A DNA stretch of 64,000 nt from CAG-826 sp964504595 (GTDB lineage Bacteria; Bacillota_I; Bacilli_A; RFN20; CAG-826), in assembly GCA_964504595.1 (NCBI GenBank), contig CAZDEE010000001.1, positions 77,849 to 141,848 of the forward strand, read 5' to 3'. A model generated the notes under the pieces. It saw only the letters and a program-made list of their open reading frames with translations, was not told the DNA's origin and did no database searches. The position numbers and the translations under genes are program-made. Of the stretch, positions 25,472-35,063 are shown piece by piece; the stretch's first letter is position 1; each line of letters begins with the position of its first letter.

Positions 25472-25490
25472 TAGTTTATTAGTATATAAT
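25461..25490 (+). promoter_or_regulatory. Sigma-A-type promoter for tkt
   Basis: TTGAAA (25461-25466, inside the end of aspS), 18-base spacer, TATAAT (25485-25490). The -10 lies in the 14-mer AGTATATAATTAGT, which also occurs exactly upstream of xerD at 37161-37174. Confidence 0.55.
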
Positions 25491-25509
25491 TAGTTAAAGG
25501 AGATTAAAT

Positions 25510-27483
25510 ATGAATATTGACCAATTATCAGTTGCCACGATAAGATCCACAGTTATTGATGTTATAAATAAAGCCAAATCCGGACATCCTGGAATGGCTT
25601 TAGGTAGTGCGCCAATTTTATATACATTATTTAAAAATCACATTATATCCGATCCAAAAAATCCTTTATGGATTAATCGTGATCGATTTGTTTTAAGTGC
25701 AGGACATGCGAGCTCATTATTATATACCATACTTCATATTGCAGGATATGAAATTTCAATGGATGATTTAAAGCAATTCCGTCAATTTGGTTCCTTAACT
25801 CCTGGTCATCCAGAATATCTCCATACTCCAGGTGTCGATGCAACTTCTGGTCCTTTGGGCCAAGGAATTGCTCAAGCTGTTGGTATGGCGATTGCAGAAA
25901 GAAGTTTAAGAAACATGTATCCAGATGGAGAAAAGTTAATAAATCACTATACATATGTTTTGTGTGGTGATGGTTGCTTACAAGAAGGACTTTCACAAGA
26001 AACAATTTCTCTTGCAGGTCATCAAAAATTAAATAAATTAATTTTAATTTATGATAGTAATAATGTCACATTAGATGGCAGCATTGATCTTTCATTCTCT
26101 GAAAATGTCAAAATGCGCTTCGAGGCTACAAACTGGAACGTTTTAGAAGTAAAAGATGGTAATAACCTTAAAGAAATTAACAAAGCGATTAAAAAAGCAA
26201 AGAAAAGTGAAGAAAAACCAACATTAATTATCGTTCATACAATAATTGGTTTTGGTTCAAAAAATCAAGGATTATCAAAAACACATGGCTCACCATTAGG
26301 TGAAGAAGATGGGAAAGCCGCTAAAATAAGCTATGGTTTTGACCATGAAGATTTCTATATTCCTCAAGAAGTTTATGATGATTTCAAAGAGACTTTTGGT
26401 GTTAGAGGAAGAAGAAATTATCGCCGTTGGAAACGTGGATTAAAGCATTATTCTTATTTACATGGTCAAGAATATGCCCAATTTGAAAAAGCAATGAATA
26501 ATGATGTTTCTAGCTATGTTTTTGATCAATTACCAGATTTTCCTAAAGATCATAAAGATTCAACAAGAAACGTTTCTGGCTATATCTTAAATTTATTGCA
26601 TAAAGATATTCCTGTTTTAATGGGAGGTTCCGCTGATGTTGCAGCATCGGTAATTACCAACATTAAGGATGGAAGCAAATTAACAGCTTCAAATCCTACT
26701 GGTAGAGATGTTAATTTCGGTATTAGAGAATTTGCAATGGCTAGCGCTCAAAATGGAATATTACTACATGGAGGCTTACGTACTTATGTTGGCTGCTTCT
26801 TAATATTCTCTGATTATATGAAATCTGCGATGAGAATGGCTTCATTATCAAGACTTCCAGCCATTTACTTATTATCACATGACTCTATTGCGGTTGGGGA
26901 AGATGGTCCAACTCATCAACCAATTGAACAACTTGCAATGCTTAGAAGTATGCCAAATATGTATGTTTTTAGACCATGTGATGCCAAAGAAACTGCAGCA
27001 GCGTGGAAAATAGCTTTATTAAGCAAAGAGACACCTAGCTCAATTATTCTTTCTAGACAAGCTCTTCCAATTCAAGCTAATAGCAATTATGAAGGTGTAA
27101 CTCGTGGAGGTTATATAATTTCTAAAGAAAAAGGTGGAAAACCTGAATTTACAATTATTGCTACTGGTAGTGAAGTAAGCTTAGCTATTGAAGCTCAAAA
27201 TATTTTACGTGAATATGGGCACGATGTTAGAGTTGTTTCCATGCCATGTCAAGAATTATTCTTAATTCAAAATGCAAGTTATCGTAAACGCGTTTTAGGA
27301 TCACCATATCATAAACGGATTGTTGTCGAAATGGCAGCAACGTTTGGATGGCATCGATTTGCGCCATCAGTAATGGGAATAGATGAATTCGGTACTAGTG
27401 CACCTGCTAATGATGCAATTAATGCCTATGGATTTACAGTCGATACCCTTGTAAATTCAATTTTATCAAAGATTGAAAAATAA
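25510..27483 (+). CDS. tkt: Transketolase
   Basis: 657 residues. Transketolase is the thiamine-diphosphate enzyme of the non-oxidative pentose phosphate pathway. Seen are the N-terminal KAKSGHPGMALGSAPILYTL, the cofactor-binding VLCGDGCLQEGLSQETISLA ending with a conserved asparagine in YDSNNVTLDG, the pyrimidine-domain glutamate in NFGIREFAMASAQNG, and DSIAVGEDGPTHQPIEQLAM. The residues 285-345 linker is unusually basic (FGVRGRRNYRRWKRGLKH). Together with the nearby dxs it supports sugar-phosphate interconversion. tkt followed by sirA is also the order in B. subtilis. Confidence 0.96.
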   Translation: MNIDQLSVATIRSTVIDVINKAKSGHPGMALGSAPILYTLFKNHIISDPKNPLWINRDRFVLSAGHASSLLYTILHIAGYEISMDDLKQFRQFGSLTPGHPEYLHTPGVDATSGPLGQGIAQAVGMAIAERSLRNMYPDGEKLINHYTYVLCGDGCLQEGLSQETISLAGHQKLNKLILIYDSNNVTLDGSIDLSFSENVKMRFEATNWNVLEVKDGNNLKEINKAIKKAKKSEEKPTLIIVHTIIGFGSKNQGLSKTHGSPLGEEDGKAAKISYGFDHEDFYIPQEVYDDFKETFGVRGRRNYRRWKRGLKHYSYLHGQEYAQFEKAMNNDVSSYVFDQLPDFPKDHKDSTRNVSGYILNLLHKDIPVLMGGSADVAASVITNIKDGSKLTASNPTGRDVNFGIREFAMASAQNGILLHGGLRTYVGCFLIFSDYMKSAMRMASLSRLPAIYLLSHDSIAVGEDGPTHQPIEQLAMLRSMPNMYVFRPCDAKETAAAWKIALLSKETPSSIILSRQALPIQANSNYEGVTRGGYIISKEKGGKPEFTIIATGSEVSLAIEAQNILREYGHDVRVVSMPCQELFLIQNASYRKRVLGSPYHKRIVVEMAATFGWHRFAPSVMGIDEFGTSAPANDAINAYGFTVDTLVNSILSKIEK

Positions 27484-27487
27484 TAAG

Positions 27488-27535
27488 GAGGCTATTAAGT
27501 GTGATTTAAAATCATAACTTAGTAGTCTTTTTTTT
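27488..27535 (+). terminator. Probable terminator after tkt
   Basis: An imperfect long stem (GAGGCTATTAAGTGTGATTT with AAATCATAACTTAGTAGTC) ends in eight T residues at 27528-27535. It isolates tkt from sirA. Confidence 0.7.
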
Positions 27536-27547
27536 AGTTTTAACACC

Positions 27548-27584
27548 TTTTTCGACATCTTTTTGCTTTATTTAAGCTTAAAAT
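27548..27584 (+). promoter_or_regulatory. Spo0A box and -10 upstream of sirA
   Basis: TTTTTCGACA (27548-27557) is the reverse complement of TGTCGAAAAA, a strong Spo0A box. A possible -10, TAAAAT (27579-27584), lies 21 bases downstream of the box core. The same box, orientation and 21-base spacing occur upstream of spo0A (35064-35097). In B. subtilis, sirA is a direct Spo0A-activated gene and Spo0A-activated sigma-A promoters have long spacing. Functional control here is inferred. Confidence 0.6.
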
Positions 27585-27607
27585 ATTGTTTATAAGGAGC
27601 TAGAGAG

Positions 27608-27985
27608 ATGGATTATTATATATTTAGAATAAAGGAAGAATTTAAAGATGTTATTGATGAAAATATCTTGTGTTCAATATTTGAAAAAGAGCATAACGAT
27701 TACTATTATTCACAACTAAAATATGTTCTTAATGATATTTCATGGAACAAATTACTAGAAACTGCGAAAAAATACTTTAAAGATCGTAATGATATTATAA
27801 TTAGTGATTTTTCGATTATTTATAAGCATTTAGTCGATGAAAAAACTGATGAATTAATAATAACCTCTAATTCATTGAGATTGCACTTAGAGTGTGAATT
27901 ATCACCATTATTAACTTTTTTAGAAGAATTTAATGAATGTTTCGTTTTTGTAAAAAAAGAAATGGTTGAATTAACAACAAGATAG
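27608..27985 (+). CDS. sirA: SirA-like sporulation inhibitor of replication
   Basis: 125 residues behind AAGGAG. In B. subtilis SirA binds domain I of DnaA and blocks new rounds of replication when cells commit to sporulation. The start MDYYIFRIKEEF closely resembles the YYTYLIKEEF start of SirA, with the FEKEHNDYYYSQLKYV region following. The rest is divergent. Position directly after tkt is the same as B. subtilis sirA (yneE), and a good Spo0A box lies upstream. The family call combines the N-terminal motif, length (B. subtilis ~150 residues) and context. Confidence 0.72.
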   Translation: MDYYIFRIKEEFKDVIDENILCSIFEKEHNDYYYSQLKYVLNDISWNKLLETAKKYFKDRNDIIISDFSIIYKHLVDEKTDELIITSNSLRLHLECELSPLLTFLEEFNECFVFVKKEMVELTTR

Positions 27986-27994
27986 CAATTATAT

Positions 27995-28023
27995 TTGCAA
28001 GATAGCAGAAAATTAGTTATAAT
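27995..28023 (+). promoter_or_regulatory. Sigma-A-type promoter for yqhY-like gene
   Basis: TTGCAA (27995-28000), 17-base spacer, TATAAT (28018-28023): close to consensus with ideal spacing, 27 bases before the start codon. Confidence 0.65.
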
Positions 28024-28049
28024 TAATTTCGTTAGAGGAGTGTGCATTT

Positions 28050-28388
28050 ATGGCGGATTATGTTTATATAGAAAATTACTCAAAAAATGGTAAAATGGGA
28101 ATTTCTCATGTTGTTTTTGATCAAATAGCCTCTATAAGTGCGCAACACGTTAAAGGTGTTTCGATTAGAAAGAATTCAAAAATTGAAAAGGCGTTTAAAT
28201 TAAAAAAACCTATTGAATGTCAAATTAAAAATGGAATCGTAAACGTTAATATCGATGTCGTCATTGCGCAAGGTAGTAATGTTAACGATATTTGTTTAGC
28301 TATTCAAGAAGAAATATCAAATGCTTTGTCATCTTTAACTGAATTAGTGCCAATTAATATTAATGTTAGAGTAAAAGGTATTGAATAA
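28050..28388 (+). CDS. yqhY: Asp23/Gls24 family envelope stress protein, YqhY-like
   Basis: 112 residues. The Asp23 domain spans nearly all of it: ISHVVFDQIASISAQHVKGV at the start, then VNVNIDVVIAQGSNVNDICL and a final strand ININVRVKGIE. Family members are small cytoplasmic proteins often near lipid or cell-wall genes; YqhY of B. subtilis is linked to control of acetyl-CoA carboxylase. In B. subtilis accBC lies upstream and nusB downstream; here only nusB follows and accBC is absent. A terminator (28388-28412) separates it from nusB. Confidence 0.87.
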   Translation: MADYVYIENYSKNGKMGISHVVFDQIASISAQHVKGVSIRKNSKIEKAFKLKKPIECQIKNGIVNVNIDVVIAQGSNVNDICLAIQEEISNALSSLTELVPININVRVKGIE

Positions 28389-28412
28389 GCTCAATTTTGA
28401 GCTTTTTCTTTT
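28388..28412 (+). terminator. Intrinsic terminator after yqhY
   Basis: AGCTCAA pairs with TTGAGCT across a two-base gap, followed by TTTTTCTTTTT. A new extended -10 (TGATATAAT, 28451-28459) for nusB lies downstream. Confidence 0.75.
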
Positions 28413-28483
28413 TAAAAAGTTGAAAAAAATAATTATTTTATATCAATATATGATATAATTTGTAAGGTTAAGGAGGGGGATTC

Positions 28484-28891
28484 ATGTCAGTATCAAGAAA
28501 TGTTTCTCATGAGAAAGCAATGATTATTATTTACGATGCTTTATGTTATGAACACATGAATCAAGAATATGATCCAAGGGAGTTAATTTCTTCAATTATG
28601 GATGAATCCTATGATTTGGTTGACTTATACGTAAAGCAAGTTGTAATCAAAGCATTGATTAATAAAGATGCATATATTGAGAAATTACAAGCAAAAATGG
28701 ATACATGGAAATTTGATCGCCTTAATCGTTTAAATCAAGCTATCCTTCTTATGAGTTTATCTCACTATTATGGGGTAGGAGAAGTTGAAAAAGCGGTTGT
28801 AATTAATGTTGCTGTCAGCTTAGCGAAAAAATACCTTGATGATAACGATTATAAATTTGTAAATGCGATTTTAGATAATGTTTTATGTTAA
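28484..28891 (+). CDS. nusB: Transcription antitermination factor NusB
   Basis: 135 residues behind AAGGAGGGGG. NusB with NusE (S10) forms the antitermination complex on rRNA leaders. The all-helical fold is recognisable: MIIIYDALCYEHMNQEYDPR (repeat-like helix 1), LDRLNRLNQAILLMSL-type centre (FDRLNRLNQAILLMSLSHYY) and the conserved EVEKAVVINVAVSLAKKYLD helix, ending FVNAILDNVL. It overlaps xseA by seven bases. folD, which follows nusB in B. subtilis, is missing. Confidence 0.95.
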   Translation: MSVSRNVSHEKAMIIIYDALCYEHMNQEYDPRELISSIMDESYDLVDLYVKQVVIKALINKDAYIEKLQAKMDTWKFDRLNRLNQAILLMSLSHYYGVGEVEKAVVINVAVSLAKKYLDDNDYKFVNAILDNVLC

Positions 28892-30168
28892 ATCCATCCA
28901 CAATTTATTCAGTTAGTGCATTAAATCATTATATAAAATCCATTTTTGACGATAATGAAGCATTAAAATTTATTTATGTAAAGGGAGAAATCTCTTCTTT
29001 TCGTCGTCATACAAGTGGCCATATTTACTTTACCTTAAAAGATGATAAATCCCGTCTTAAAGCGGTTATGTTTTCTTTTAAAGCTCTTCGATTAACTTTT
29101 TCACCAAAGGAAGGCGATGAAGTATGTGTGTTAGGAAAAGTATCCACATATCCTGAATCAGGTGAATATCAACTGTATGTTGAAGAAATGGAACCATTTG
29201 GCGTTGGTAAACAATTATTAGAACTTGAAAAACTTAAAAAGAAGCTTGCTTTAGAAGGTATTTTTGATGAAAGTCGAAAAAAAGCAATTCCTAAATTTCC
29301 TAATCGTATTGGTTTAGTTACTGGAAAAGGAAGTGCTGCAAGTGCGGATATGATAAAAAATATCACAAGAAGATATCCATTAGCGCAGATATATATGTTT
29401 CCTTCGTTAGTTCAAGGTAGCAATGCCCCTAAATCGTTAATAAACGCCTTATCTAGAGCCCAAAAATATGATTTGGATACAATAATCATTGGGCGAGGCG
29501 GAGGCGCAAATGAAGATTTATCGGCGTTTAATGATGAAGGAGTAGTTCGTGCAATCTATAACTGTCCAGTACCTATTATTTCAGCGGTAGGACATGAAAT
29601 CGATTTTACTTTATCTGATTTAGCAGCGGATGTTAGAGTAAGTACTCCAACTGGAGCTTGTGAAAAAGCCACTCCAGATATTGAAAGCATCTATTTAAAA
29701 TTAGATTCAACAAGAGCATTTATTGAAAGCTGTTTATTAGAAAAATATAAAAATTTAAAGGAAAAATATACATTTTTAGCATCTAGACCGATATTTAAAG
29801 ATCCTTCAGTACTTTATAAAGAGCAACTTAAAGATCTAAAATCATACAAAGATAAATTAGCTTTTTTACTTATTAGTAGCTTTAAAGATGATAAACATCG
29901 ATTCATAAGTGCAAGAAAATCGCTAAATGAAGAAATTTTAAAAACTATCGATGACTATAAGCAAAAAGTTTCATTTATCAAAAGTCGTATTTCTTTATTA
30001 AATCCAAATTCTATTTTAGAAAGAGGATATAGCATTATATGTGATGAAAATGGTCATATAATTGAAAGTGTAGATAATATAGATAATAACGATACTATCT
30101 TTACAACTTTAAAAGATGGAACGGTAACATCAATCGTTACAAAAAAGGAGAAAAAACATGGAAAATAA
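28885..30168 (+). CDS. xseA: Exodeoxyribonuclease VII large subunit
   Basis: 427 residues. The N-terminal OB-fold (YVKGEISSFRRHTSGHIYFT, then LKDDKSRLKAVMFSFK) is followed by the catalytic domain (RIGLVTGKGSAASADMIKNI, IIIGRGGGANEDLSAFNDE, ISAVGHEIDFTLSDLAADVR with the conserved TPTGACE) and a long coiled-coil region. With XseB it degrades single-stranded DNA. The start ATG lies in the end of nusB and the 3' end overlaps xseB by 11 bases. Confidence 0.97.
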   Translation: MLNPSTIYSVSALNHYIKSIFDDNEALKFIYVKGEISSFRRHTSGHIYFTLKDDKSRLKAVMFSFKALRLTFSPKEGDEVCVLGKVSTYPESGEYQLYVEEMEPFGVGKQLLELEKLKKKLALEGIFDESRKKAIPKFPNRIGLVTGKGSAASADMIKNITRRYPLAQIYMFPSLVQGSNAPKSLINALSRAQKYDLDTIIIGRGGGANEDLSAFNDEGVVRAIYNCPVPIISAVGHEIDFTLSDLAADVRVSTPTGACEKATPDIESIYLKLDSTRAFIESCLLEKYKNLKEKYTFLASRPIFKDPSVLYKEQLKDLKSYKDKLAFLLISSFKDDKHRFISARKSLNEEILKTIDDYKQKVSFIKSRISLLNPNSILERGYSIICDENGHIIESVDNIDNNDTIFTTLKDGTVTSIVTKKEKKHGK

Positions 30169-30346
30169 ATTTGAAGACAAATTAAAAAGATTAGAAGAAA
30201 TAGTTGCCTTAATGGAATCTAAAAAGCTTTCGCTTGAAGATAATCTTAACTTATTTAAAGAAGGTTCAGCTTTAATTAAAGAGTTAGAGGATACTTTAAA
30301 AGATGCTGAGAAATCAATTAAAGAAGTTATTGAAATTGAAGAATAA
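30158..30346 (+). CDS. xseB: Exodeoxyribonuclease VII small subunit
   Basis: 62 residues, short as usual for XseB. The conserved KFEDKLKRLEEIVALMES and LSLEDNLNLFKEGSALIKEL motifs identify it; it forms helical hairpins bundled around the XseA coiled coil. A GGAG ribosome binding site lies inside xseA. In B. subtilis ispA (polyprenyl synthase) follows; here dxs comes next after 61 bases. Confidence 0.94.
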   Translation: MENKFEDKLKRLEEIVALMESKKLSLEDNLNLFKEGSALIKELEDTLKDAEKSIKEVIEIEE

Positions 30347-30407
30347 CGCCAATAAGTTAATTAATAGTTAACTTTTAGTAATAAATTAGTAGAAAGGAGA
30401 AAATACA

Positions 30408-32225
30408 ATGAGCGAGTATAACAATCGTAATTTAAAAGATTTAACATATGAAGAACTCGAAAATGTTGCATATAGTATAAGACAAGATATCATTACATCA
30501 ACATCTATTAATGGTGGGCATCTTGGCAGTAACTTAGGCATTGTAGAAATTACTTTAGCGCTTCATCGTATTTTTGATTTTCCTAATGATAAGCTTTTAT
30601 TTGATGTCGGACATCAATGTTATGCCCATAAATTATTGACTAATCGTTCCCTATCTACCTTAAGACAAAAGGGTGGAGTATCAGGATTTCAAAAACGAGA
30701 AGAATCCGAATATGATTGTTTTGAGGCTGGTCATAGCTCAACATCTTTAAGTACAGCCTTAGGTATGGCTGTTAGTCGTGATTTAAATCATGAAAGCAAT
30801 CATATAATTGCGGTTATCGGAGATGGAAGTGTCGTTTCAGGCCCATCTTTTGAAGCTCTTAACAATTTAGCGCATATTAACCATAAAATTATTATAATTT
30901 TAAACGATAATGCGATGTCAATTTCTAAACCAGTTGGCGGAACTGCAAAGTTATTATCTAAAATTCGAGTATCAGTTGGCTATAATCGTGTAAAAGGAAA
31001 TTATCGTCGCTTTTTATCTAAAACAAAAGTTGGAAATCGTTTTTATAAAATGACCGCGAATGTAAAAAATAAATGGAAAAGATTATTTATTCCACCTACT
31101 TTTTTTGATTCTCTAGGTTTAGACTATTTAGGTCCTATTGATGGACATAATTTAAAATCGTTAGAAAAAGCCTTAAAAAAAGCTAAAAAAGCCCAAAATA
31201 CGATTATTATTCATTGTCATACAGTAAAAGGAAAAGGCTATAAATATGCAGAAAATGATAAAGAAGGATTTTGGCATGGTATAGGACCTTTTAATAAAGA
31301 AACAGGTATTCCTAATGATATACCATTAGTTCCATCTTGGAGTGCTTTTTATAGTTCTTTAGTGCTAAAAAGCATGGAAGATGAAAAGAATGTTTATATT
31401 AATCCTGCAATGATTAGAGGATCTGAAGCAGAAGAAATATTTAATAAATATAGTGAGCGTGCATTCGATGTTGGTATTTGTGAAGAACACGCTGTATCTT
31501 TAGCGGCGGGTTTTGCATTAAGCAAAAAACATCCAATTTTAGCTATTTATTCGACTTTTTTACAAAGAGGTATTGATCAAATCAATCAAGATTTGTGTCG
31601 AATGAAGCTTCCATGTACCATTTTAGTGGATCGTGCTGGTTTAGTTGGACAAGATGGTGAGACTCATCAAGGAATATTTGATGAGGGTTTACTAATTACT
31701 AATCCTAATATCGTTATTGCGGTTCCTAGCTCAAAGCAAGAGGCAGAACAAGTTTTTTCATTATCTTTAAAAAGCGAACTTCCTTTTGTCATTCGTTATC
31801 CTAAAGGCAATTCATATGACTCTTCCTTACAACATAAGGAAATTTTAGACTATAAATGGCCAATTTTTAGGAATAATCATAATTCATCACTAATAATAGG
31901 TGTAGGTGTTTTATTTAATCAACTATCGGATTTAATTATTAAAGAAAACCTACCTTACGATATTATAAATGCCTTATTTATCAAACCTATCGATGAAAAA
32001 ACTTTAGATATGGCTTTAAATTATCAACATGTCATTATCTATAATCCTTATTCAAGCCGTTATGGCCTTGTTAATGAAGCATTAAGTTATTTATTAAAAA
32101 AGGGATTTAAAGGAAAAGTAATAATTAAGTGCATTAATGACGATTTCATAAAACAAGGAACAATAGATGAGCAGCTTAAAGATCAAGGTCTCGATATTGA
32201 TTCAATGATGAAATTATTGCGATAG
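30408..32225 (+). CDS. dxs: 1-deoxy-D-xylulose-5-phosphate synthase
   Basis: 605 residues. Dxs condenses pyruvate and glyceraldehyde-3-phosphate in the first step of the MEP isoprenoid pathway, using thiamine diphosphate. The cofactor motif is AVIGDGSVVSGPSFEALNN, ending in ILNDNAMSIS; other signatures are FDVGHQCYAHKLLT, YLGPIDGHNL, VGICEEHAVSLAAGFAL and LVDRAGLVGQDGETHQGIFD. IspG and IspH of the same pathway are encoded at 58246 and 62376. A basic insert (about residues 185-226, including RRFLSKTKVGNRFYK) is typical of clostridial/bacillar Dxs. recN starts 11 bases downstream. Confidence 0.95.
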   Translation: MSEYNNRNLKDLTYEELENVAYSIRQDIITSTSINGGHLGSNLGIVEITLALHRIFDFPNDKLLFDVGHQCYAHKLLTNRSLSTLRQKGGVSGFQKREESEYDCFEAGHSSTSLSTALGMAVSRDLNHESNHIIAVIGDGSVVSGPSFEALNNLAHINHKIIIILNDNAMSISKPVGGTAKLLSKIRVSVGYNRVKGNYRRFLSKTKVGNRFYKMTANVKNKWKRLFIPPTFFDSLGLDYLGPIDGHNLKSLEKALKKAKKAQNTIIIHCHTVKGKGYKYAENDKEGFWHGIGPFNKETGIPNDIPLVPSWSAFYSSLVLKSMEDEKNVYINPAMIRGSEAEEIFNKYSERAFDVGICEEHAVSLAAGFALSKKHPILAIYSTFLQRGIDQINQDLCRMKLPCTILVDRAGLVGQDGETHQGIFDEGLLITNPNIVIAVPSSKQEAEQVFSLSLKSELPFVIRYPKGNSYDSSLQHKEILDYKWPIFRNNHNSSLIIGVGVLFNQLSDLIIKENLPYDIINALFIKPIDEKTLDMALNYQHVIIYNPYSSRYGLVNEALSYLLKKGFKGKVIIKCINDDFIKQGTIDEQLKDQGLDIDSMMKLLR

Positions 32226-32236
32226 GAGGAAAGAGT

Positions 32237-33898
32237 ATGTTAAATTCAATTTCTATTAAAAATTTCGCTATTATTGAGGATTTAGAGGTATCTTTTTCAC
32301 CGAATATGACCGTTTTAACCGGTGAAACAGGTGCAGGAAAATCGATATTAATTGATGCTTTATCTCTTTTAATAGGGGAAAGAAGTGATTTTGATAAAAT
32401 TAGAACTGGAGCCTCTAAATCTATTATTGAAGGTGAATTTTCTATTAATGATAATTCACTTTTAAAATCAATAAGTGAAAAATATGGTGAAGATATTATT
32501 GATGGTAATACAATTATCGTTACTAGAACTCTAGATATAAGCGGAAGAAGTATTGTTCGAGTTAATGGTGTTCAATTTCCTTTATCAAAATTAAAAGGGA
32601 TGATGTCCATCTTAATTGACATTCATTCTCAACATCAAAACCTTTATATTTTAGATGAAAGAAATCACCTAGGATTATTAGATGAATTCATCGGTGAAAA
32701 TGAAGAAAAAATAGAGTATATCAAAGCTTATGAAGAATATCTAAATGCAAAAAAAGAGTTAAAAACGCTTGAGAATGAACGAATTTTAGATAATGATGTT
32801 TCTTTAATAAGCTCACGAATAGAAGAATTAGAATCCGCACATATTGAAGTTGGTGAAATAGCTTCTTTAGAGCAAGAAAAAGAAAGACTAATGTGTTTTC
32901 AAAAATCGATTGATGCAATTAATGCTTTTTTGCAACTTAGCGAAGATGATAATGGAATCTTAACCAAAATGTATCTCGCAAAAAAAGAATTAGAGCATTC
33001 AGGTGATGAAAAACTTATTGAATATAGCGAAAAATTAAGTAATTTATATTATGAAATGAAAGATTTGTCATCTAATATTTCCTTTGAATTAGACTCATTT
33101 GCTAATTCTTCTTCTCGACTTGAAGAAATTGATGATCGACTTTACTTTTTAAAAAGATTAGTTCGAAAATATCAGGGTGATGAAAATGATTTATTAACTT
33201 TATTAAATGAATTGCAAGAAAAATTATATCGCATTGATCATTTTGAAAGAGTATTTTCAGAAAAGAGCCAAGAAGTTGATAAATTGTACCTCGTTGCGGT
33301 TAATAAAGCCAAAGCTTTATCTTCTATAAGAAAAGAAAAAGCTTTAGAATTATCCGCTTTAGTGGATAAAGAATTACATGATTTATCATTAAATAATGGC
33401 CAATTTATCATTAATTTTGATAAAGAAGAAATATCTTTAACCGGTGAAGACAAAGTGACTTTTCTTTTAACCACCAACAAAGGACTAGCTCCTTCACCTT
33501 TAAAAAATGTTGCTAGTGGAGGCGAAACTTCTCGTATAATGTTAGCCTTAAAAACAATTTTTGGTAAATTAAGTCACATGGAGACAATTATTTTTGATGA
33601 AATAGATACAGGTGTCTCAGGTAAAGTAGCAATGCAAGTTGCTCATAAAATGAAAGAAATTGCTTCATATTGCCAAGTTTTAGTTATTTCTCATCTTCCT
33701 CAAGTTGCATCAATTGCCGACCATCATTACTTAGTTATTAAAGAGGTTGAAAATGAAGTTACCAAATCTAAGGTTATTGAATTACTAGATGAAAATGAGA
33801 GAATTCATGAAATTGCTAAGCTTTTATCAGGATCTGACGTTACTAAAGCTTCATTAGAAGCCGCAAGAGAGCTTGTAAAAGAAGGAAAAGAACAATAA
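32237..33898 (+). CDS. recN: DNA repair protein RecN
   Basis: 553 residues. RecN is an SMC-like ATPase recruited to double-strand breaks. The N-terminal half-ATPase has Walker A LTGETGAGKSILIDALSLLI; a long central coiled coil follows (with SQHQNLYILDERNHL before it); the C-terminal half contains the signature VASGGETSRIMLALK and Walker B TIIFDEIDTGVSGKVA. Its place between dxs and spoIVB matches B. subtilis, except that yqxC and ahrC, which lie upstream there, are missing here. Confidence 0.97.
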   Translation: MLNSISIKNFAIIEDLEVSFSPNMTVLTGETGAGKSILIDALSLLIGERSDFDKIRTGASKSIIEGEFSINDNSLLKSISEKYGEDIIDGNTIIVTRTLDISGRSIVRVNGVQFPLSKLKGMMSILIDIHSQHQNLYILDERNHLGLLDEFIGENEEKIEYIKAYEEYLNAKKELKTLENERILDNDVSLISSRIEELESAHIEVGEIASLEQEKERLMCFQKSIDAINAFLQLSEDDNGILTKMYLAKKELEHSGDEKLIEYSEKLSNLYYEMKDLSSNISFELDSFANSSSRLEEIDDRLYFLKRLVRKYQGDENDLLTLLNELQEKLYRIDHFERVFSEKSQEVDKLYLVAVNKAKALSSIRKEKALELSALVDKELHDLSLNNGQFIINFDKEEISLTGEDKVTFLLTTNKGLAPSPLKNVASGGETSRIMLALKTIFGKLSHMETIIFDEIDTGVSGKVAMQVAHKMKEIASYCQVLVISHLPQVASIADHHYLVIKEVENEVTKSKVIELLDENERIHEIAKLLSGSDVTKASLEAARELVKEGKEQ

Positions 33899-33965
33899 TT
33901 ACCTAAATTTAACAAATGCATTTTTAATTAGATAGTTAATACTATGATTGAAAGGAGTAAAAACT

Positions 33966-34985
33966 ATGAAATTAAAGATGCTTTTTTTATCAATAGTTTG
34001 CATAATCGGCTTTAAGCAAGGAATCATCGCGGCAAATGCGATTAGCTTAGTTCCAGGAGGGCAGACCATTGGAATAGAAATCCGACCTGACGGCTTAATT
34101 ATCTCTGGTACATACGATGTTAAAACAGAGCATGGTACTTATAATCCCTCAAAAGACAGCGATATCAAAAGAGGAGACATATTATTTGAAATCGAAGGAA
34201 CGCAAATATCAAGTTTAGATGATTTTTCGGTTGTTTTTAACCAAAAAATACAATCAAATGATGAAATTAACATTCGTTTAAAAAGAAATAAAACCATAAT
34301 TAAAAGAAAATTAAGGCTTATAAAGGTTAATAATCGCTACAAGACAGGTCTTTATATTAAAGAAAGAATTCTTGGTATAGGGACAGTTTCATTTTATGAC
34401 CCGGTAAATAATATTTATGGAGCCTTAGGACATGGAGTTGTCGATAGTGATTCAGGAAATATTGTTGAAGTTAAAGAAGGTAATATTTATGAATCATCTA
34501 TTAAAGGTATAAATAAATCTAAAGATGGAAATCCTGGAGAAAAGATTGCTAATTTTGGTCAAAACAACGCTTTAGGAACGATATTAGAGAATACCTCGAT
34601 CGGAATATATGGTGAGTATTATTCGCTTCCAAAAGGGCTAAAAACGCTTGAAATGGCTTATTCTAGCGAAGTACAACTAGGTAAAGCGACAATATATACT
34701 GTAATTAAAGGAAACAAGGTAGAGGAATTTTCCATTAATATTACCTCATTAGTTAAGCAAGAAATAAGTGATATTAAGGGAATCACTTTTAAAATCGATG
34801 ATAAGACGCTTTTAGAAGCGACTGGAGGAGTAGTTGCAGGAATGTCAGGAAGTCCAATTATTCAAAATAATAAGCTTGTTGGCGCGGTAACTCATGTCCT
34901 AGTTGATAACGTAGATTATGGATATGGAATATATATGGAATGGATGTATAATGAAGCTCTTAGTTTAACGAAAAATATCATTTAA
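33966..34985 (+). CDS. spoIVB: SpoIVB peptidase (S55 family), stage IV sporulation signalling protease
   Basis: 339 residues from the ATG at 33966 (AAAGGAG upstream). SpoIVB is secreted from the forespore into the intermembrane space, where it cleaves SpoIVFA and so starts pro-sigma-K processing. An N-terminal signal/anchor helix (~5-24) is followed by the family motif LVPGGQTIGIEI, a PDZ domain (KRGDILFEIEGTQISSLDDF) and the S55 protease domain with its histidine in ALGHGVVD (~153-160) and serine in AGMSGSPI (~291-298). Catalytic residues look intact. The recN-spoIVB-spo0A order is the same as in B. subtilis. A GTTAATACTA sequence at 33935-33944 resembles a forespore-type -10, but no good -35 is seen. 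Confidence 0.94.
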   Translation: MKLKMLFLSIVCIIGFKQGIIAANAISLVPGGQTIGIEIRPDGLIISGTYDVKTEHGTYNPSKDSDIKRGDILFEIEGTQISSLDDFSVVFNQKIQSNDEINIRLKRNKTIIKRKLRLIKVNNRYKTGLYIKERILGIGTVSFYDPVNNIYGALGHGVVDSDSGNIVEVKEGNIYESSIKGINKSKDGNPGEKIANFGQNNALGTILENTSIGIYGEYYSLPKGLKTLEMAYSSEVQLGKATIYTVIKGNKVEEFSINITSLVKQEISDIKGITFKIDDKTLLEATGGVVAGMSGSPIIQNNKLVGAVTHVLVDNVDYGYGIYMEWMYNEALSLTKNII

Positions 34986-35063
34986 TTCAAAAAATAGTAT
35001 TAAAAAGCGCTTTCATTATGGAAAAATAAAAGATTTTGTAAATAAAAATGCTTTTTTGCATAA

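Noticed and set aside
33935..33944. Forespore sigma promoter before spoIVB
   Set aside because: The -10-like GTTAATACTA is good, but no -35 element is found at accepted spacing, so it is mentioned only in the gene entry.
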